NCBI RefSeq assembly: GCF_014805625.2
Contig: NW_023998433.1
Location: 4,504,185-4,568,184 of the forward strand
Length of the DNA stretch: 64,000 bases
From: Glossina fuscipes
Lineage: Eukaryota > Arthropoda > Insecta > Diptera > Glossinidae
Direction: 5' to 3'
The translations under genes were made by a program, and so were the position numbers. Positions 27,501-42,500 of this stretch are shown here, in pieces. The stretch's first letter is position 1; every line of letters starts with the position of its first letter. The notes under the pieces are model-generated. The model saw only the letters and a program-made list of their open reading frames with translations. It ran no database searches and was not told where the DNA came from.

Positions 27501-30500
27501 TAATTCAGTTCTTCGCACTTTAATGCTACAAATATTAAAATGCAATAAAATTACAATTTGTGACAAGATATATATAAATAAGTATAATAATGTATATATT
27601 AGTTTGGGGAAAAATAAATCCAATAATTTTTATATGAACTTCAGGACTTTATTTAACATGCTTCGGATTGTCCGACTTGGGTCAAATATGCACCGTTTTG
27701 TTGTATGATTTGTTGCCATTTTAAAGGTAACTTCAAAATACCTCTCTCATAGAAGTCCTGGTCTCTATTTGCAAAAAACTCTAGTAGTCGATTTTCACAA
27801 TCCTCCCTAGATTCCAATTTTTTATCATTAAAGAAATTTTGCAATGCAAGAAAAAGATGATAATCGCTTGGTGCCAAGTCCGGACCGTATGGCGGATGCA
27901 TTAAAACTTACCAACCAAGCTCCCGAAGTTTCTGGCGAGTCACTGTAGATGTGTGTGGGCTAGCGTTGTCCTGGTGGAACACGACACGTCTCCTGTTGGC
28001 CAATTCTGGCCGTTTCTGGTCAATCGCTATCGTCAAACGGTCCAGTTGTTGACAGTAGAGATCAGAATTTAGCGTTTGGCCATATGGAAGCAACTCATAA
28101 TAAATAATCCCCTTCCAGTCCCACCAAATGCATAACAAAACCTTCCTGGCCGTTTGAGGTGCTTCACCGCTCTTTGACCACGATCGTTTTCGCACAGGGT
28201 TATCGTATGTGATCCATTTCTCATCTCCAGTCACCATCCGTTTAAGAAATGGGTCTATCTCATTCCATTTGGCCAAGGCTTCGCAGATGGAAATTCGATC
28301 CATCATGTTTTTTCTGTTAGTTGGTGTGGCACCCAAACATCGAGCTTCTTTTTGAATCCAGCTTTGTGTAAATGGTTTAAAACTGTTTTATGGTCGGTTT
28401 TTAGCTTCTGGGCGATGTTACGACTGCTAACATGCCGGTCAACTTCGATCATTTCTCCGATTTTATCGACATTTTCGACGACCGGCCTACCTGTGCGAGG
28501 TGCATCTTTAACATCAAAAATTCCTGAAAGGAATCTACGAAACCAAAATTGCACATAATTGGCTGTTACAGTATCGGAACCATAAACACCATTCACAATT
28601 TTAGCCGCCTGGCATGCATTTTCGCCTTTGTCAAAGAAAAACTGTAAAATGTACCGAATTTTCTCTTTCCAATTTTTCTCACTTCCATTTTTAACACGCT
28701 GTAACTCACAACTGAATGTACCAAACAAAAAACAGCAAAAGAATTTTTTTTACTGCGAAATGTCACCTTTCCAACGAGCATAAATATGAAACTGTTTGAT
28801 CGATACTTTACGAGAAATCTATCAGTGCAGCCATCTACCGAAAAAATAATGGATTTCTTTTTCCCCAAACTAATACTAGTTAAATAACCTCTGCATCTCG
28901 CAATATATAACTTAAATAATTTGTAAATCATAAGATTAATTCGAATAAACAAATAAGCCACGTTTATCAATAGAAATCCTCTTGCTTATTTTTATATTGA
29001 ATGAACATAGAGCGTTTTCGTTAATTCCGTGAGCGGGGTCGGTTGATTAGTCGGAACAATATATTTTAGAACGATATCTCGTTTAGTTCAGAATAAAATT
29101 AAGAATATGTTTTGCAAGTTTAAGTTTTCAACAGTTTTTAACAGTTTAAACAGTTTAAACTGTTTTAAAAGCAATTATATATTCATGCTTTCCTTGACGA
29201 GATTGCGGGACATGTGTTATGCATCTAATTGAAATAAGCTTTCTTGCATAGGAAATTTTCCTATATCTGTACGCTTTATTCTTCATGCTTTACTTGTTGG
29301 TTGTGAGTTTGCTTAATGAAGGCTTTCTGATTCTATTTATAACAAATGATGCATCATTCATCATTTTTCATAGTAAGCTCTAGAAATATTGACAGTAATA
29401 TTCTATCTATATAAAAAGAAAAGTAAACAATTAAGAAAATTATATTCGGCGGGGGCCGAATCTCGCATACCCACCAGTATGTTTTTCGCTACTCTTTGTT
29501 TTTCTACTCTCCACGTTTCTTTATTTGATACTTATATCGCAGGTATTACTAAGAAAAAATTAATTACGGTATTACATCCATATTAAAATTAACCCAATTT
29601 TAGACAAATAATATATCTTCATTTGAGCAGTGTACAAAATAGTTTTAAACATTCTGCCTTGTTTGTCTTAGGATATATAAGCATAAAACCTCAAAAAAGT
29701 GAAAAAAATAAAATTTAATCACTTGTAACTTTGTGTAGGCATGAGTTAGTTATGTTTTCCATTTTTGCACATAAAGGGTACTTCGTAAGGTAAACGTGGA
29801 AAATTTCAGCCTTCTAACTTTAATAATTTCCGAGTAACGAGGAACAATTCAAAAGTTTTTGTTAAAAAAAAAACCGACTTGCGTTCAATTTACGCTCCAC
29901 TGCGCGTTTCTGCTGCGACCAATTTGGCCAATTTTCAATAACAACCTATGTACAGAAAACTTCCAATGTTTCTGCCAAATTTAAATTCGATATCTTCATT
30001 TTTGCTACAAGGAGAGTACCAACAACACGCATCACACAGACATATAGACTTTCAGACGGACGGACATGGCTAAATAAACTCAAGTTTTCGCTTTGGACAA
30101 GAATATATATACTTTACATAGTGTCTGAAAATTTGTCTTTGGTGTTACAAATATTTTGGAAAAAAAACAAAATGAGTATACCCCATCTTACAGTGGTGGA
30201 TATAATACATATTAAAAAAAAAAAAAAAAAAAAAACCGAAGAAGAAGAAGAAGACGACAAAACAATTTATATGTATGTGTTGTCACTTTTTTTTTCAACA
30301 CTGATTTTCAATTTTATCATTCGAATGCAATGCAATCATTACTCCTCAATAGCATGCTCTTAAAATGTCAATGACTTCTTCAGTATGAGTACATCACTAT
30401 TATTTGTATGTATTTATCCTCTTGTGTGTTCATACATGAATAATAACGAGGTTAATACTGACAACAACTAAGGAAACCATGCCTGTGCTTTGAGAATAAT

Positions 30501-33500
30501 TCTTTGATATCCATCAGATCAACTTACTTACTTATTAATCTGACTTTTGTCAATCGCCACTAGTTAAAGCGAATGAACGGAACATTTACATATTTATCCA
30601 GCTTTGGTACGTATTCGTATTAAACTTTAAATAAAAGAGACGACAAAATTTTCGACAAAACATTCATACCTTTTCGTTTTGCGCTTTTGAACAATTATAG
30701 GCGCTTTCGTTAACGGACATTTTAATACCTTTTCAAATGAAGTCTTAACTTGGAATCATCTGGTGATCTTTTATAAAATATCTAATGAATTTTTATAAAA
30801 TTTCCAAGTGCAATTCTTTCTGCCCCTGTTACTAGTGAAATAACAAAATTCGCATGTTGTCATATCTCGTAAAATGGTTTTGGATATAAAAAGGGACAGC
30901 AAGCAATACAAAATATAATAAGGTAACTGGAAACAGCAGTAAATATTTACAAAATCGCACCAATTCATCATCAGCAACGATAAAAAGAGACGGACAAGCG
31001 ATACTTGTCTGTCAAATTAATGATAATGTTTGGTGCAGTCATAATCAGTACTATTATCGTCAATACTATTATTGTTGCTGATGTTAATATTGCGTAGCAA
31101 TAATATTTGCCGACGAAATACTCTGCTAAACCGCATGCACCGTTAATCAATTAATTTTAGTAAATTTACAAAAACAGATAACTTACGTTGCCTTGAATGG
31201 GAACCGATTCATTGCAATTAATTTGAATTTAACCTACATAAAGATACAATATATATATATATGAATATAAGATTCCTAGTTTTTCTTTAAATTTTTCTTC
31301 AATTAAAACTAGATTTATCTCTTTTAGTGATAAAATTGGGATAATCCCCAATTTAAAAAGGATATGCTGCTAACTTTTAACTACAACATGATTAACTTCC
31401 ATTTCCTGTACCTCTTATATCTTAAAATTCATAAATGTTTTAAAATATAAAATCAATCTTCTCACATTTTCAAAGCTGAAAGTTGTATAAGCTAATATTA
31501 AAAATTGGTCAACGAATAAATTTTACTAAATACATTTTTGCATTATTTCTACTAGATTACGATGCAACAATTATATCCTTTAAAGATCTCTGAGCATTTT
31601 TAATCAAAGGATCTAACAAGGTTTTTTTCTAATTTAAAATAATACATAGTTTGCGATTCCTTAAGCAGAGATATGATTAATATGTTTTTTGTGTGATAGT
31701 TAGAGATTGCGCGAGAAAAAACGAATAAAAAAACTTTCAAATATTTTCAGTTATAATCAAATGATAATTCTTCACGTATTAAAAAATCGTATTTTATACG
31801 GTAAAAAGGAGCCGCATAAAAAAGCGTCCCTCAGAAATTTATGTTAAAGTCTTACGAAACGGCGAAAAAGTGCTTTCCAAACAAAATATATGATAAATGA
31901 TTAAATTACGCATGAAATTTTTTAAAATGTACATAATTTAATACGAATCGTCCTAGTCCAAATTTCGCATATATTCTTCTTCTTCCTCGTTCTCTCTATC
32001 TCTATACATACACCCAACTCTTTTGTTACATGGTACATACGTTCCTTAAAAAACGCCAAAAAAAATTGGGGGAAAATACATGCTACAGAGGGTGAATTTG
32101 AGGATATGTTTCACAACTTGAAAACATTATCTAAACTGAAAAGATGGAAAATATTTTCTGGAAAAATCGTACAAAAAAAGTAATAATGAAATCAATATTA
32201 TATATTAATAAAGCAAATCAATTCATTTTTATTACAAAAAAATTTTAAATGTGCAGTGAAAATGTAGTCCATAAATACAACATATAAAATTTTAAATCAA
32301 TTTCTCCTTACTACTACCTAATAGCAAGCTCGCACGTTTATTATGAGCGAAACCAAAAATCCTATCATCGGTAGATATGTTAAATACGTCTAGCACAACT
32401 GTCGCGTTTGATTCATGAATGATGAAATTATTAACGGCCTCTATTGATTTTTTCAAGTTATAAATTCTGCTATTAGCAGCTTGGTTATTTGTATTTGGCT
32501 TTTCAAATTGTTATATAAATTCATGGTATCCAGCTATACAAAACTGAAGATTGGGTTAAAATTTCAATGCACGCCCCATGTCAGAAAAAATTGTTGCATA
32601 CTTCAAGTTCCCAGTTTCAAGCCATCGCGAATTAAATCAGCCGTTAATAGTTGAGTTTCTCCTTCGACTTCGCCATTACCGACTTCTTTGTTATCTTAAA
32701 CTGTCATAAATTCGATCAAATCACCTCCCTCAAAAAAAACTTTCCGGATCAATTCGTCGATGTCAGCCGTTCGCATGTTGTTAGAAACTTCGCCACCAAG
32801 CGCATCTGATAGAGCTATAATTTCATAGCACACGGTTGATTTTTTTTACGATGAAACCTTCATTTTTGACGCATGCATGAGAGAAAAAATTCGAATTAAA
32901 AAAAAATTTTTTTGTGGATACGCCACCACCACACTCTTCGCACTCTATCATTTTTGCACGTAAAAGGTAAACTGTTTCGTAAAGTAAATTAGGAAAATTT
33001 CAGCCTTCTAATTTTTATATTTAATGAGTATCGAGCAAAAACCCACAAATGTTTGTTAAGCAAAACGGTGTTGCGTTCAGTTTCTACTTCACTATGGGCT
33101 GCTACCTCGACCTATTTGGCCCATTTTCAAAATCAACCTGCGTGCAGAAACTTGCAAATTTGAAGTCGATATCTTCATTTTTGCGACCAAGAGAACGCGA
33201 ATAACAAACACCACACAGATACACAGACGGGCAGACACGGCTAAATCAACTCAAAACTTCACGCTAATCAAACACAAAATTAGTATGCCCCCATCCTACA
33301 GTGGTAGGTATAATAATATAGATAAAATGAATTAAGAAACCCTCAAATAATGCATACGAATTATGTTATAATCTTTAAATATCGTAAGGTAACATAATTA
33401 AGATAGGTGTAGGAAAAATTAATTCATTTAATATTCTCTTGCCATTTTCTGGTTCTTAGTGTTCTTGTTAATCAAAGAAAAAAAAAAGAAAAGTATCAAT

Positions 33501-36500
33501 CGTCTTAGCAAATCGGAATCATTAAAAAATTTGAGGAAAACAAGCAAGAAAATTGTATTCAGCCGTGATGGAATCTATTACAAACGTTGCTATCACCTTA
33601 AGAAAGACTAAAGAAGAAGCGATAATATCTAAATTTCCATACTTCATCGATTTGAGCCATTTTTATTGAATGTATGTGGAAATTTGTAGTTCATGCATAG
33701 TGAGTAAAAAAAAAACCCAGAAATCGGAGTTATCCTGAAATTTATATTACTGTGGACTTGTCCTTTCATCAATTTATGGGCAAGAACTTTCAATATTCGT
33801 GCAAAAACACACAAATTGGCAAACGAACTGAAGAACATAGTTTAATTGATTCAGAATTGGACTCTGATCCTTTTGCAAACACTTGACTTCCTTCAAAAAT
33901 AAGAAACCCTTTACTGACGCCTTTACCAGTTTGTGCTCTTTTTATACTCATCGTTAAAAAATGGCGGAACCCTCATTTCGTCAAAACGTTTGGAATGTTC
34001 AGAAAGAAACATTAAAGATCCTATAGTTTTGCTCAGTACGCAATTCTGAATCGATCTAAGTATATCTGTTCGTCTGTCTGTCCGTTCATCTGCGTGCTTG
34101 TCTTTGGTAAACACAAGGCCATAGGTTGTATAGATATCGACTTCAAATTTGACAAAAACATTGGAAATGACCTTCGCAGGTCAGTATCTCTAAAAATCTC
34201 TCTTTTTAAAACCAAAAAAAAAAAAAAAAATTGGTTTTTGTTCATTACTGTTCAAGACCTGAAAGATTATCCACGTCCACCTAATATTATAAATATCGAA
34301 CTTTCAATTTTTCTGCTTCTTATTTAAAAAAAAAAATGTCCACAACCGCGAATATAATTTTCCTATTTGTTTCAATTACTTTCATTAAGAAATATTTTCA
34401 TTGCCTAAACTAAAAACACAAGTCAAGACTTACATGTAGTTGCAGGCGTGTTTGGTCTTGAATTTAATGAAATTGACGAAAATAGATTTTAGTCGTAGTA
34501 CTTTCTGCTGCCACTTTATACTGAAGATGAATAATTTCTTCTGAAGCCTTCCTTTGTTTCTTCGTCATTTTTCAAATTTGTGCTTAAGATTCATTTGAAG
34601 ACGACCACTGTTAAGAGCACTCATTCGAATGAGATACGAAAAGCAAATAATTATTGTCTTCTAATTATATTAACCACATTGGCACATTTTTCCATAAGAG
34701 GGTAGTTTCTGGTTTCTGTTAAAGAGTCATAAAAAAGGGACAAAATATTTGGCCCGTCCCAAAATTTTTTTTCTTTTTTTTTAGGAATACTGCTATTTAT
34801 AAGCATGCGACGTACAGAATGAATCAAATGGAGCATTGACGATACGGGCGTTGTGATTTTGCTTTTTTTTTTTGTTTTCTAGTTACATGCATTAGACGGG
34901 TGGGAAATGAGTCTCAAAGTGACGGCGTATTTTCACGTGAAATAAATGATTCCTTGTCCTCTGCCGTTTCCGACTACTGCAGTGCTGTCCGCAAGTTGTT
35001 TTGGGGATTTAACAAATACTAAGTACAATTGGATCATCCTCACTTAAAGGTTTTATACTTGACTATCATTCATAGTAAGTAAGTGACATTCACAGCATTT
35101 GGAAAATGCAGCTCCTTGGTTTTAATATAAATGACAGGAAATGGCAATTACTGTTAACTGTTAGGACAAACAAAACGCTGAAAATCAGAATGTTGCACTT
35201 TTCTGTTTACTTGCAATACAAACATAGAAATGAATTCTTGAGTCGTGAATTAATAAACAAACATGTATGAATTTTAGTTCCACCGAAAATTATGCCCATT
35301 CAAGCTATGACTAATATGCTGCGTGAGGGCATGAGAGCGGCCATTTCATGTCAAATATTGGAAGGGGATTTACCCGTTAGTTTCAGATGGGAACGCAATG
35401 CCAAACCTTTGATAGGCACTGGGTAAGAAACACACGAATTTTTTTGTACACAAAGTTCAATATTGTCTTTAAATTTTCCTTCATCTATAGCAATGAGGTA
35501 ATCAGGCGTCTTGATGAGTACTCAGCCAGTTTAGTTATTGAACACATAACCTCGGAACATTCTGGTAACTACACCTGTATAGCACAAAATATAGCAGGCA
35601 CCGAACGATTTACTGTTCCCTTAACTGTTAACGTGCCTCCTAAATGGGTATTGGAACCGAAAGACTCGAGTGCACAAGCTGGTCAAGACGTTTATCTTCA
35701 CTGCCAATCATCAGGTTATCCTAAGCCAAGCATCACTTGGAAGAAGGCCATCGGCCCTACGCCGGGTGAATACAAAGACTTTTTGTATGAACCCACCGTT
35801 CAGTTATTCCCAAACGGTACAATTTATTTTAAGAAAATCAGCAAAGAATCTCAGGGTCATTTCCTTTGCGAAGCAAAAAACAATATCGGTTCTGGTGTGA
35901 GCAAAGTGATATTTTTGAAAGTGAATGGTAAGTGGGTTTTAAATGACAATCATATAAATCGTTCATATTTCCGTTAATCTTGACTGCGCTTTTTTTCAGT
36001 TCCAGCCCATTTTCAAACAAAATCAAAACAAATATCCGTTCCCAAAGGCAAACAAGTTCACGTCCAGTGCAATGTTCAAGGTGATAATCCAATTGACATT
36101 AAATGGAAAATTCAAGCAACACAACAGTACTTGGATGAATCTCTAGACTCTAGGTACGTCGGATAGCACGGATTTATTTTACTGGATTGTACTTTAGCAA
36201 ATGTTCGACCCCAATTTTATTTATAACAGTTCAAACCTACAAAAATGGCAACAACTCAAGAACATATATCCCTGCCTTTTATCATATATACTCTATGTGT
36301 ACTAATCCGATCATTAATTGTGCTCTAATAATTTTGTTTCATTGTGGAAGTGCCCCCGCTCAATCTTCACAATTTACACTTGTCTTTTTTTCTGTGAAAT
36401 GTGATAAACATATGCGTATTCTTAGCTACCGGTACTCGATCTAGTCGTAAAAGTGCAGCCATAAATGCTTACAAAAGACAAAAGAATATAACTTGTAAAA

Positions 36501-39500
36501 TGTGAACACAACTTGTGACAAGTAAATAACAATATAAAACTTAGAACAAATATTTACGTAGTCGACTTAAAATTCAATACATGGGTGTAATTAATCGATA
36601 GATGCACCTCTTATAATAAGCGTATAAAACGAATATTTATCTAAAATATGAAAGAAAATTTTTCCAACTCACCTGAGGGTTCGATATACAAATTCAAAAG
36701 ATATACTAAACTAGACTGTGTTATTTTCCAGATACGCAATACGTGATCAAATTCTGGATGATGGCATGGTTTCAGAATTAGGTATTTCTCACACTTATCG
36801 ACAAGATACTGGTATTTACATATGCCAGGCCAGCAATGCCTTCGGCCAGGTAAGTGATTTTTTACACTCTCGTATTCTTCATTTATTTGAGAATTGATTA
36901 TATTCAATATGATTATAATCACTCACCGTAGAGATACGAATATTTAACTTCAACGCACTAAACGGCTAAACTGGACTGCCGTGTGCGAATATACTCAATC
37001 TCTTCCGTCCAAGATCTGAAAAATAGAGTATAAGAAGAATGGAGTAAGATCCCGGTTCCCTATACATGAAAAAATGTACAAAATATGTCAAAGCGTTCAA
37101 ATGACGTTATTAAGCAAATAGGATACCTCGGAAAATATTAATTTTTAATAATATCCTATTTTTTTCTGCGTATTCTTCCTTATATGAAAAAAACTTAATA
37201 TTGATGACGAATGCTCTGTTTTTTCAGTTCTCGAAATTATTCAATTGTCTTGGCTGCTGGAATAATGTTTCGTTTGGTTTTTTTTTTTATATTTTAATAT
37301 GTATTCCCACGTAGTAGAAAATAGTAGAAAACACATTTTTATGTTGAGACAATAGACTAAATTTAACAACCATTTATTTTTAGTCGAGCAAAAAAACCAA
37401 TTTTAATGGGACTCACTGTAATTCGCACAAAGTCGAATTCTCACTTTTTTATAATGAAAATGCGTGAAAATAATAAGATCTTTGACAAGAAATTTAGTTT
37501 TACTGAATTTGGATCCCGGCATTTTACGTTTTGGACTCTTCTCTATATAAGGAATATAAGGGTTTATCGCGAAAACAAATGCAGAATTGTATTAGGCGAA
37601 GTGCATTTAATCGTCGGCTTTGATCGACTATCAAGGTTTTTATTTGTTTTAATATTCCTTATGTAATAACGAGGTTATCGGCTACTTTTGTCATTTTTTT
37701 TAAACAAAAATGCAATATTCTACTCCTTGCGACTTATTAGTTACTTTTCAAAGGCATGTATCAAAAATGTTAACTCGTAATACGGTGCAGTATAAAAATG
37801 TAATCAGCGCATTTTTTATGTTTAAAATAAGTTGGGATAGGTTTCTGAAGTCTCTTTTCAAATTTTACCAAATTTATATTTGTAATCACAATCGTCTTAG
37901 CCAGAAGACGCTTTCTTTTTTTTTTTTCTGATGACGGCCAGTCTATGCATGTCCATGCAAATAAATGCCGTTCATTGTAAAAGCAATCTTACAAAAGCCT
38001 AAGCTTTTTCTAGATTATGTAAAAATTAAACTGCTAAACTGAATTAGTTGTTGTTGTTCACCAAAATATGTTAAGGCACCAATATGCTTCGATTTTCCAA
38101 TGTGAACCTTTCAAAATATTAAATTCTCTATATAATCTTAAATATCTCTCGGTTTGTTTCACTTTCATAATCAGCGATTCAGATTTAAACGAAATGTTCG
38201 TGTTTAAGTAACTATTGAATTTCGTTTATAACGTATGTTGGTTGTACGTGGCTTGTTTACGTGTGCGAACGAAGGAAAAGCATAAATAACAAGTGTCACG
38301 CATGCATACACACATAGTACCTATAAATGTGTAAATGCATTTGTCAAATGCACGGCTGTCTGCACACACAAAATTTACTTTTTTTTTTATTTTCAAATTT
38401 CGGATCTGCTATCATTGCACATACATTTACAACCAATATACATACAATACATTAGGTCGCTCTATGGGTAATGCGACTTTTCATACTTATTTCATTGAAC
38501 CGATTCTCGCATTTCAAAGCAGCCGCTGACGGCGACTTATACCTTTTATTTGTTTCCAATATATTAAATTGATATATTTTACGAGTCAGGCAAGGCCAAT
38601 CGTTAGATACTCGACACCACCTAATACAGTCATTCAATCATCTTCGCAATAATACACCAAAAATTGTACACTACGTCTATGTAAAGGCGTATAGTTTTAG
38701 TGCAGGTCCTCATATTGGAGCAAGGTCGAAACATATACTAACCTGGTTTAAATTTGGCGAACTTGATATATACAGAAAGGTTTGTTTTCCATGAAAGCCC
38801 GTAACTGTGATGTGGTCTAAAAAATAGATCTTTATGACCCAAATTCTTTAAGGTTAATTTGTTTACAAATTCCCTTAACTATTTTTTTTTTATATCTTAC
38901 ATCGCTTAAACTTATTTATACAAGGACTTTCATGAAACATGGTAAGCCCTTACATGCCAAAAAGGTCTAATTTCTAATATTTAATGGAAAACAAAATTTG
39001 TCCATAATAGTAATTTGACATGAAAATTAAATGGCCCAGGTTTGAATCAAATGGACCTATTTTGTTTGGACAATATTCCTTACAATGGTTTTCATGAATA
39101 GTAAGCTCTTTAGCGAAAAGATTTACTTTTTAATGCTCTATGATGAAAATAAGTCCATAGTGGCAATGTAGTATAAAAATTAACGACGGGGAATTTGGAT
39201 CACGTAGGTTTGCTTTAAAATTAAGCAAGCAAGCGGCGAAGTCTAATTTGTAGCTTTTTGTGGCAAAAATAGGCGTACAATAATAAAAATTTTAAAAAGC
39301 AAATTACATTTGCTGAGTTCGGACCACATCAGCTGACGTTTTGAGCACACCCCAATGTAGGGGTTTTCACAAAAAGTGTTCCTTTAGATACCAAAGTTAT
39401 AACTTTTAGCATTTTATCACGAAAATAGATGAAAAGTTATACTAGGCGCAGTGGTGTAGGATATTTAATATCAGGGTTGCCCGACTATCTTCGTTTTACT

Positions 39501-42500
39501 TGTTTTATATTTCTTCCTTTTATGACATGCTAATGACACGTTAGTTTAACTCCCCGTTCGGACTTTGAATTTCTATATCTAGAAGAAGCTGCGGTATTTA
39601 TGGGATAAGCTAATACGTGTATAACCATCAAATATAAAGTAAAAGCGTGAGTTTTGTGTACCATGGGGCGAATTTGGGTTACCGTTCGTTTCAAGTAAGT
39701 ACTTAAAAGTAAATTGTTCAGTTTACAAGGGCAATTTTACATGCCCCTGATAAATAAAATTATCACACGCCAGCAGCTAACTAATCTAACCTATGGGTGT
39801 CAGAGCTTTTATCGGAATATTTATGGGAGAATAACATTCGTTTTTAGAACCGATCTGTGGCGAAAAACGGAAGGATTGCGCCGGATTCAAGTTCTTAAGT
39901 TTATCATGAATCCATAAATTTTGCGGGGTATGCATATTTCTAGAGTTTCTTAATGGAGTGACAGACGCACGTCTCGCACATGGACTTTCGTTTTTCAATT
40001 TCGGAAACTTGCAAAATATAAAAATGAACATTTTTATAATAAAAAAATTTATTTAACTTTACATAATATTTGTTTTTACTTAATTGCGCTTTAATATTTT
40101 TATACGCATAGGATGAGATGTCTTTACAATTAATTGTGCAGGAAGTTCCAGAACAACCAAAAAATTTGCGCATAAACTCACAACAATCTCGCAGTTTACA
40201 GCTAACGTGGAGTCAGCCGTTCGCTGGTAACAGTCCTATCGAGGAATATCATATATTTTATAAAATAATTACAGGTTCGTACTCTTTTAAGGACCTATGT
40301 ATACAACTACAAATAAAATGAAATTAAATTTTACATTGGTATATACATACATATATATATTGCATTTGCTTAATAACACCATAGCACCTGTACTAGCAAT
40401 TTGGGGTCAGTTTACGATTCTCGATTTTGAGTAAAGTCGATCTCGGCTGTCGAGTCGTTCTATGAATTAGTGACCTTGCGGCTATCGATAAAGTATGCAT
40501 TGTACATACTATCGAGTAAAAAATTTCTCGATCAGAAAGTTGCTGTCGAGTAACGTATTCATATAAAATATTGTCACGAAATGCACATATTTGATACAAT
40601 TAATAGACACGAAGGCTACCCAATCTCGTTAATGACGGAAATACCAAAATATTGGAAAAAGCCAATACCTGTTTTCAATTTTTTGTATCTTCTGTTGCTA
40701 TAAAATTAAAAGATGTCATCAAAAATATATTAACATTAAATTGTTGGGAGAGATTAGGAAAAAAGAACTAGAAATTTTAAATGATAATAATACCTTTAGT
40801 TTAATTAATTACTCTTTCTTTAATTCGGTTTGTCATTATTTCTTTAATTCTATTTATTTTAAATTGGTAGCAATGTTTTCTGTAAATTTCCTCTGCGTCT
40901 GTAAATTTCCTCTGTGCCGATCAATGTTACACAAATGTTGTGGCAAAAACACATGAGCCTTTGCAAATTTAATCATTTTAATAAGACAACACCGGCTCCT
41001 TTTTTATTTAATAAAATTTTACATGGTGCCTTTAAAATGGCTTTCGTCCATTCTATTGTTGAACGAACATTTATATGTACTTTATTCAATACCCATTCAC
41101 TTGATTCCTTGAGAGGTTTCCTATGAGACATAGAGGCATAAATAAGTTTCGATATTTATGCGCTAAACCACTTATGATAAAAGGGTACATTAAGTTCGTG
41201 CAGGTGTAAGCAACAGCTACAAGCGTTTGAGATAGACTCGCTCCCTTTCTCTTTATTATACCTGCTTTCAAGCTTGTCTTTCCATCCGTATGTGCTGTTT
41301 TCAAACCTACAAGTCGTAATTTGTAACATATTTTAATAAAATTTGTAACGCTGACGTATTTTGGCCCAGGGACGAAGGCTTTGGAAAATGATTTGGATTG
41401 CACCATTTGTCCGCCCACTTCCCGTATATTGACTTATTTTGAAAAGTTGCTATATGGATAACTGTATGCTGATGTAGACCATCCAATGATGCGTCGTGAC
41501 TTTTAAATATTCTTACTTGCTTTAGCTTATGTATATTTAGACAAATTGAAATAGTTTATGTGCATTACGGTTTTTTTATTTCATTATTGAACATCTTCCT
41601 CTTTTTTGCATCTACTTGCATTTACATTGTTTACATGCTAATGATATAACTTGTATTCCGTTGTTTATTTGTCGATTAAGGCAGTTTTCTCGATTTAAAG
41701 GGCAGTCGAACTGTATAAACTCACAAAACGATACTATCAAGAAGAACTTTCGAATCGAGCACGCACTCGATATCGGAAACCCTAAACCGATTCTTGCTTC
41801 AACAATATTTTTTTATATCCATTGCGCAGTGGTATGTTCGTTTGTTCATTACATAAATGTAAGCTTCGGAAATTCGTTTCAATATATAAGTATTCTCCAT
41901 TAACTTTATATTCTTCTAACACTTTTAGAGATAGTACTCAAGCGACTACTATATAAATTCAGCTGAATTGATCCGTCCGAAATCTTTTAACAACTGAGAA
42001 ATTGTGACTTGTTCGAAACACTATAAATTGAAAATTATATAAAAGGAAGCTTAAGCTTGAACTAATTTGCATATTGTGACATGGAAATTGTGTTATTTAT
42101 TTACAGTGGACTATATATTTATGAGCACTAGAGTCATTTGATTACCAAAATGATAGGTCATATTTTTTCTGCGGGATGATGTTGATGTCTATATATCGGG
42201 CAACACTCAACTGATTGCCTCAACCGAACATGTGCTTAAAAGATGACATTTCAGATGAGAATGCTGTGAATGAACAAAGAACACAGGAATGATTTGCTCG
42301 CAGCGGAGACACTAAACACCATCCCCATGATAATTTCGAATCATTTGAAAAGAGCAGGCTACAAAAACCACGGAAAAAACCGCGGAGACTTTTCAATGTG
42401 ACTTATTATTTACATCGATAACAGAAATCAGAAGCAGAATTGCATTGCCTTTTTTTTCACGCCTTTTTTATTACACAAGATATCATACGAGAAAACATTG

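Larger units (their letters stand above)
26531..35277. other. 8.7-kb Dscam intron upstream of Ig7
   Basis: Holds a mariner (27599-28873), family-A repeats (29431-30207, about 32880-33316, about 33930-34330 reversed) and poly(A)/GAA tracts (about 30213-30255). The remainder is AT-rich. I looked for a second Ig7-type exon (phase 1 acceptor, VPP start, Cys, Trp) and saw none. Confidence 0.65.

Noticed and set aside
27653..28336. Reading the two downstream transposase frames as separate genes
   Set aside because: They are in the same frame, separated by a single TAA; they are one broken mariner gene.
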